Shown: piece after piece, positions 5,251-7,968 of the stretch | Layout: the number at the start of each line of letters is the position of its first letter | Numbering within the stretch: position 1 is the first letter of the stretch | From: a bacterium | Lineage (GTDB): Bacteria; Krumholzibacteriota; Krumholzibacteriia; LZORAL124-64-63 | Direction of reading: 5' to 3' | Length of the DNA stretch: 7,968 bases | NCBI GenBank assembly: GCA_030591105.1 | Contig: JAUVBS010000081.1 | Coordinates: forward strand, 1 to 7,968 | Notes under the pieces: generated by a model | What the model was told of the DNA's origin: nothing | The model's database searches: none | Seen by the model: the letters and a program-made list of their open reading frames with translations, nothing else | Program-made: the position numbers and the translations under genes

Positions 5251-6648
5251 TCAGGGCGACCAGTCCGGGGTGATGTCCGGGTCGCCGCCCGCAGTCAACT
5301 GCCACCAGTCGCCGTCGACAACGTCCATGACGTAGAGCTTGAACACCCCCGTGCGGTCCGACGCGAACACGACGTGTCGCCCGTCGAGGGCCCAGCTCGG
5401 ATCCTCCGAGTTGCGCCAGCTCCGGTCGGTCAAAACGCGCCGGTTCTCACCCGTGACCGCGATCAGGACCAGCTGTGTGAGATCGCCTTGCCGCCAGGCG
5501 TAGACGATATTTTCCCCGTTCGGGGACCACATAGCCGAGTCGTTGTAGCGGCCTTCGAAGGTCAATCTGCGGCGCCCTGCACCGTCGCTGTCCATGATAT
5601 ATAGCTGAGGCGTGCCGGTTCTGTCACTGGTAAAAACGACATCCCGACCGGCGGGATCCCAGCACGGACTGATCTCGATCGCCGGCGAGACCGTCAGCCG
5701 ATGCAAGAGTTCTCCCTGCGGCGAAATCCGGTAAATCTCCGGATTCCCGCTATGCGACAGCGCCAGGACCAGTTCATCGCCGTCCGGATGCCAGTCCGCC
5801 CCCAGATTCAGACCCTCAACCGCGATGACCTGCCGCACCTTACCGGTGCGGGTATCGAGAGAGAAGAGCGCCTGCTGACCACGCCGATACGACGTGAATG
5901 CGACCTGCTTGCCGTCGGGCGACCAGCTCGGACAGAGGTTCAGCGTGCGGTTAGCGGTCACGCGCAACAGATTCTCGCCGTCGTAATCGATGACGTAGAG
6001 ATCGCGGCGATCGCCGCTGCCACGCGAGAAGCAGATTCTCGTCAGACAGATACCGGGCGATCCAGCGAGCATCTCGATCACCTGATTGGCGAAGTGGTGC
6101 GCCGTGACCCGCTCCTGCTCCGCAGAAGGGCGGTAGCGCTTGGTCAGTATCAACTGCCGCTCCGGGTAACTGAGCAACTTCAGCGAGATCGTCATCGGCG
6201 CCTGCTCGCCAGTGGCTGCAGCGTCGCGCAACGGCCCCTCCACCGTGCCTTCGATGGTGAACTCGTAAACGAGGCTGTCGGTATCAGCTTCAGATTCGCT
6301 CAATCCCACCCGGAAGAACCCGCTATAACCGAGGTCCTGGAAGATGACCTCCTGGAGCATGTCGGCCGTAGCGACCGCGTCACCGCCTCCGGACAGGACG
6401 TCGAACAGCCCCATCAACAGGTCGGTCCGCTGGTACGCCGTCTTCGTTGCGTGCAAGACTACTTCGCCGGGTCGTTGGGCTTGCGCAGCCACAGGGTAGA
6501 GCCACGACATGAGCACGCATAACGCGGCCACAAGTACGATCGTTGCGCACTGCCGACCACCATGCCGCCGACCGCCATGCCGCCGACCGCCCGGCTGACG
6601 CGGCCGCCATCGGTCCACTGCTTGGCGTGGTAAGAAGTCTCGTTTCAT
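5251..6648 (-). CDS. tolB: Tol-Pal system beta-propeller protein TolB
   Basis: TolB is the periplasmic partner linking TolA with Pal. The 465-residue precursor has an unusually long basic N-terminus (residues 1-34), a hydrophobic core (about 35-54) and a probable cleavage site after Ala55-Gln-Ala57. An N-terminal domain (about 62-195) is followed by a six-bladed propeller. The blade signature Trp-x-Pro/Leu-Asp/Ala/Asn-Gly recurs at Trp242, 286, 330, 374 and 419, and Trp-Ser-Pro closes the protein at 463-465. The IAVVPF-like start of the N-terminal domain seen in enteric TolB is not recognisable here (DLLMGLFDV at 76-84 instead). The ATG overlaps the tolA stop by 1 nt (TGATG), with only a weak GGGGA upstream, so translational coupling is likely. 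The open frame continues upstream across tolA in another frame, but that part has no TolB sequence. Confidence 0.93.
   Translation of the reverse strand: MKRDFLPRQAVDRWRPRQPGGRRHGGRRHGGRQCATIVLVAALCVLMSWLYPVAAQAQRPGEVVLHATKTAYQRTDLLMGLFDVLSGGGDAVATADMLQEVIFQDLGYSGFFRVGLSESEADTDSLVYEFTIEGTVEGPLRDAAATGEQAPMTISLKLLSYPERQLILTKRYRPSAEQERVTAHHFANQVIEMLAGSPGICLTRICFSRGSGDRRDLYVIDYDGENLLRVTANRTLNLCPSWSPDGKQVAFTSYRRGQQALFSLDTRTGKVRQVIAVEGLNLGADWHPDGDELVLALSHSGNPEIYRISPQGELLHRLTVSPAIEISPCWDPAGRDVVFTSDRTGTPQLYIMDSDGAGRRRLTFEGRYNDSAMWSPNGENIVYAWRQGDLTQLVLIAVTGENRRVLTDRSWRNSEDPSWALDGRHVVFASDRTGVFKLYVMDVVDGDWWQLTAGGDPDITPDWSP
6561..6590. repeat. Exact 15-bp tandem repeat in the tolB signal-peptide region
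   Basis: Positions 6561-6575 and 6576-6590 are identical, with partial copies on both flanks. Being a multiple of three, the repeat keeps the tolB frame and encodes a repeated Gly-Gly-Arg-Arg-His run at about residues 20-32. This lengthens the positive n-region of the signal peptide. Confidence 0.8.
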
Positions 6649-7343
6649 CAGGTCCCCGGTTCCAGAGTGAAGATCATGCTCACCGGCAGATCGCGTCCGG
6701 CGAACTTGGCCGGCAGCGGCGCTAGCGGTGCCGCCGCCTGGACCGCACGCAGCGCCTCGCGGTCGAACAACGCGACGCCGCTGGTCTGGACGATACTCAC
6801 GCGTGAGACATGCCCACTGCGAGCGATGACAAAATGAACCACACACGCACGGCTGGCCCCGGCGCGAAAGCCGAGTTGTTTCGGTTGCCACTGGCGTGTG
6901 ATCCTCCCCTCGATCAGGTTCAAATAGTAGGCGAACGGAAAATCGACGTCCGTCGTCGAAACCGCCGGGCCGCTGGCCGCCGCGGCGACCGGCGTCTCGG
7001 CCGGTGATTCCCGCGGCTCGGGATCGGGATCGCGGGGAGGCGGTTCGGGCGGTTTCTCCTGGGGCTGAGGCTCTTCCCGCGGTTGCTGCGGCAACTCCTT
7101 GGGCGGCATTTCCGGCGGGGCCTCTTCGATGACCGGCGGTGGTTCGGACACTGGCTCGGACTCTGGCTCGACGACCACTTGCTGCGGCGCGGTCAACTGC
7201 TTCTGCACCGGCAGCTGGGCAAGCCGGACCCGCATGATCCGCTCGCGCGGCAGCGGCGGCCGCGACACGTGACCGCCGAACAGCAGCACCGCCGTCAAGA
7301 CGACCGCGTGCAGCATCACCGAGAACGGCAGACCTCGTCCCAC
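6648..7343 (-). CDS. tolA: TolA/TonB-family energy-transducing protein
   Basis: This is the trans-periplasmic link that transmits proton-motive energy from TolQ-TolR to the outer membrane. The 231-residue protein has one N-terminal membrane segment (about 7-24) carrying Ser8-x3-His12, the same Ser/His spacing used by E. coli TolA and TonB to engage their motor. A Pro/Glu-rich extended linker spans about 50-117, and a TonB_C-type domain about 134-228 (VVHFVIARSGHVSRVSIVQTS core). Enteric TolA instead has a long Ala/Lys/Glu helical middle, so by structure this is TonB-like. The TolA role is inferred from lying between tolR and tolB. The start is GTG at 7343 with GAGGTG overlapping the tolR stop, 8 nt after that gene. 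The 3' end overlaps tolB by 1 nt. Confidence 0.85.
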   Translation of the reverse strand: MGRGLPFSVMLHAVVLTAVLLFGGHVSRPPLPRERIMRVRLAQLPVQKQLTAPQQVVVEPESEPVSEPPPVIEEAPPEMPPKELPQQPREEPQPQEKPPEPPPRDPDPEPRESPAETPVAAAASGPAVSTTDVDFPFAYYLNLIEGRITRQWQPKQLGFRAGASRACVVHFVIARSGHVSRVSIVQTSGVALFDREALRAVQAAAPLAPLPAKFAGRDLPVSMIFTLEPGT

Positions 7344-7351
7344 GCCGCACC

Positions 7352-7750
7352 TCAGTTCTCCGGATCGGCCACCAGGCTCAGGTTCACGAAGCCCGCCCGC
7401 TCGATGGTCGCCATCACCCTCAGCACAAAACCGTAGGGGATCTCCTCGTCGGCCCGCAGATAGACCGGAACCGTCTCGCGCTCCGGCAGGAACGGCTCAA
7501 GCCGCGTGGACACTTCAGCGAGGGTCACCGCTTCCTCCATGAAAAAGATCTGACGACCCTCGGTGATCGTTATGACCGGCCCCTCAGTGACCAGCACCGT
7601 GCGGGTGTCGGCTTCGGGCAGATTCACCTCCACCCCGCCCTGGATATAGGGCGCGGTGAGCATGAAGATGATCAACAGGGTCAAGGTCACATCGACCAGC
7701 GACGTGATGTTGATGTCGGCCAGGGTGCGGTAAGCGCCCTTCTTGCGCAT
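7352..7750 (-). CDS. tolR: Biopolymer transport protein TolR/ExbD
   Basis: This is an inner-membrane subunit of the Tol motor, forming with TolQ the proton channel that energises the TolA-like protein. The 132-residue protein has a short cytoplasmic N-terminus, one membrane helix (about 18-37) with Asp20 as the conserved proton-carrying residue, and a periplasmic domain (about 50-130) of normal family size. The signature reads NITSLVD, with Ser17 where most TolR/ExbD proteins have Pro. The ATG overlaps the tolQ stop by 1 nt (TGATG), and AAGGAG lies 8 nt upstream within the last codons of tolQ. Sequence alone cannot separate TolR from ExbD; the tolB-pal neighbours favour TolR. Confidence 0.92.
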   Translation of the reverse strand: MRKKGAYRTLADINITSLVDVTLTLLIIFMLTAPYIQGGVEVNLPEADTRTVLVTEGPVITITEGRQIFFMEEAVTLAEVSTRLEPFLPERETVPVYLRADEEIPYGFVLRVMATIERAGFVNLSLVADPEN

Positions 7751-7968
7751 CAGATCCGCTCCTTGTCATGGATCTCCGGTCGCCGGGCAAAGTCGCTGCC
7801 GGCTGCTCCGGTAGCGCCGCGTCCACCGCCGCCGATCTCCTCCTCGAGAATCGTACGCAGCCGTTCCATTTCGTTGCCCACCAGATCGATCTTGCGCACG
7901 AGCATGTTGAAGAAGATCACCGCCGGGATGGCTGTGGCCAGACCGGCGATCGTCGTGATCAACGCCTC
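7750..7968 (-). CDS. tolQ: TolQ/ExbB/MotA-type proton channel subunit, 3' end only
   Basis: The last 72 codons of the gene; the rest lies past the right edge. The visible part begins inside the third membrane helix (EALITTIAGLATAIPAV), the hallmark of the MotA/TolQ/ExbB proton-channel domain. FFNMLVRKID and a helical segment follow, then a flexible Gly-rich cytoplasmic tail (about the last 26 residues), longer than the abrupt ends of many homologues. It pairs with TolR to form the inner-membrane motor. It overlaps tolR by 1 nt. The TolQ name rests on the downstream tolB-pal context. Confidence 0.9.
   Translation of the reverse strand, partial: EALITTIAGLATAIPAVIFFNMLVRKIDLVGNEMERLRTILEEEIGGGGRGATGAAGSDFARRPEIHDKERI

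Noticed and set aside
5230..5257. GCCC/GGGC stem and a T5 run after the tolB stop as a terminator
   Set aside because: Only 4 bp of stem and the T run lies about 10 nt away; termination inside the operon is also unlikely.
6649..7350. The tolB frame stays open upstream across all of tolA, suggesting a 699-residue protein or overprinted gene
   Set aside because: The upstream part is low-complexity Ala/Arg/Gly sequence typical of an out-of-frame read of GC-rich DNA. TolB begins with a coupled ATG and a signal peptide at 6648.
1..7968. CRISPR array, tRNA or rRNA genes, insertion sequence or prophage signals
   Set aside because: No regularly spaced direct repeats, tRNA-like cloverleaf, rRNA segments, transposase or long terminal inverted repeats were seen on either strand.

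Overview
The window is GC-rich DNA from a diderm (Gram-negative-type) bacterium; an intact Tol-Pal envelope operon is the main sign of an outer membrane. Several traits are unlike enteric or pseudomonad Tol-Pal: a short Pro/Glu-rich TonB-like TolA, a CpoB/YbgF homologue with its own lipobox, a TolR/ExbD with Ser in place of the usual Pro before the proton-carrying Asp, and a TolB with a divergent N-terminal domain. The adjacent proline-pathway dehydrogenase is of the long mitochondrial-like ALDH4A1 type. Together these suggest a non-enteric lineage (a deltaproteobacterial, Gemmatimonadota-like or similar phylum), but the sequence alone does not settle the taxon.

Layout. Right half, all on the minus strand and tightly packed (read from high to low coordinates): tolQ/exbB (3' end only, cut by the window edge), tolR/exbD, tolA/tonB-like, tolB, pal, cpoB/ybgF and a small cupin. 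Most junctions overlap by 1 nt or are separated by fewer than 20 nt, so this is almost certainly one operon. The exception is an 82-bp tolB-pal gap holding a 12-bp tandem repeat. The operon converges on fbp (class I fructose-1,6-bisphosphatase, plus strand), and the short gap between them carries a perfect 20-bp palindrome. fbp is divergent from pruA (delta-1-pyrroline-5-carboxylate dehydrogenase, minus strand); a 254-bp region between their start codons holds both control regions.

The left 356 bp contain no conventional gene, but they are not empty. Reading on the minus strand past pruA there is a strong GC hairpin (probable end of the pruA transcript). It is followed by a near-consensus sigma70 promoter (TTGACA, 17 bp, TATCAT), an excellent Shine-Dalgarno, a 23-codon GTG-initiated ORF, and a long imperfect hairpin ending in T7. 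This is a complete self-contained transcription unit of roughly 105-113 nt: a small RNA, a small-protein gene, or a leader/attenuator for a gene beyond the left edge. It is the most interesting unexplained element here.

How the genes work together: TolQ-TolR harvest proton motive force in the inner membrane and energise the TolA-like protein across the periplasm. That protein acts on TolB and the peptidoglycan-bound lipoprotein Pal, with CpoB as a modulator, to keep the outer membrane attached and constricting at division. PruA (proline to glutamate) and Fbp (gluconeogenesis) plausibly serve growth on amino acids; that link is inference.
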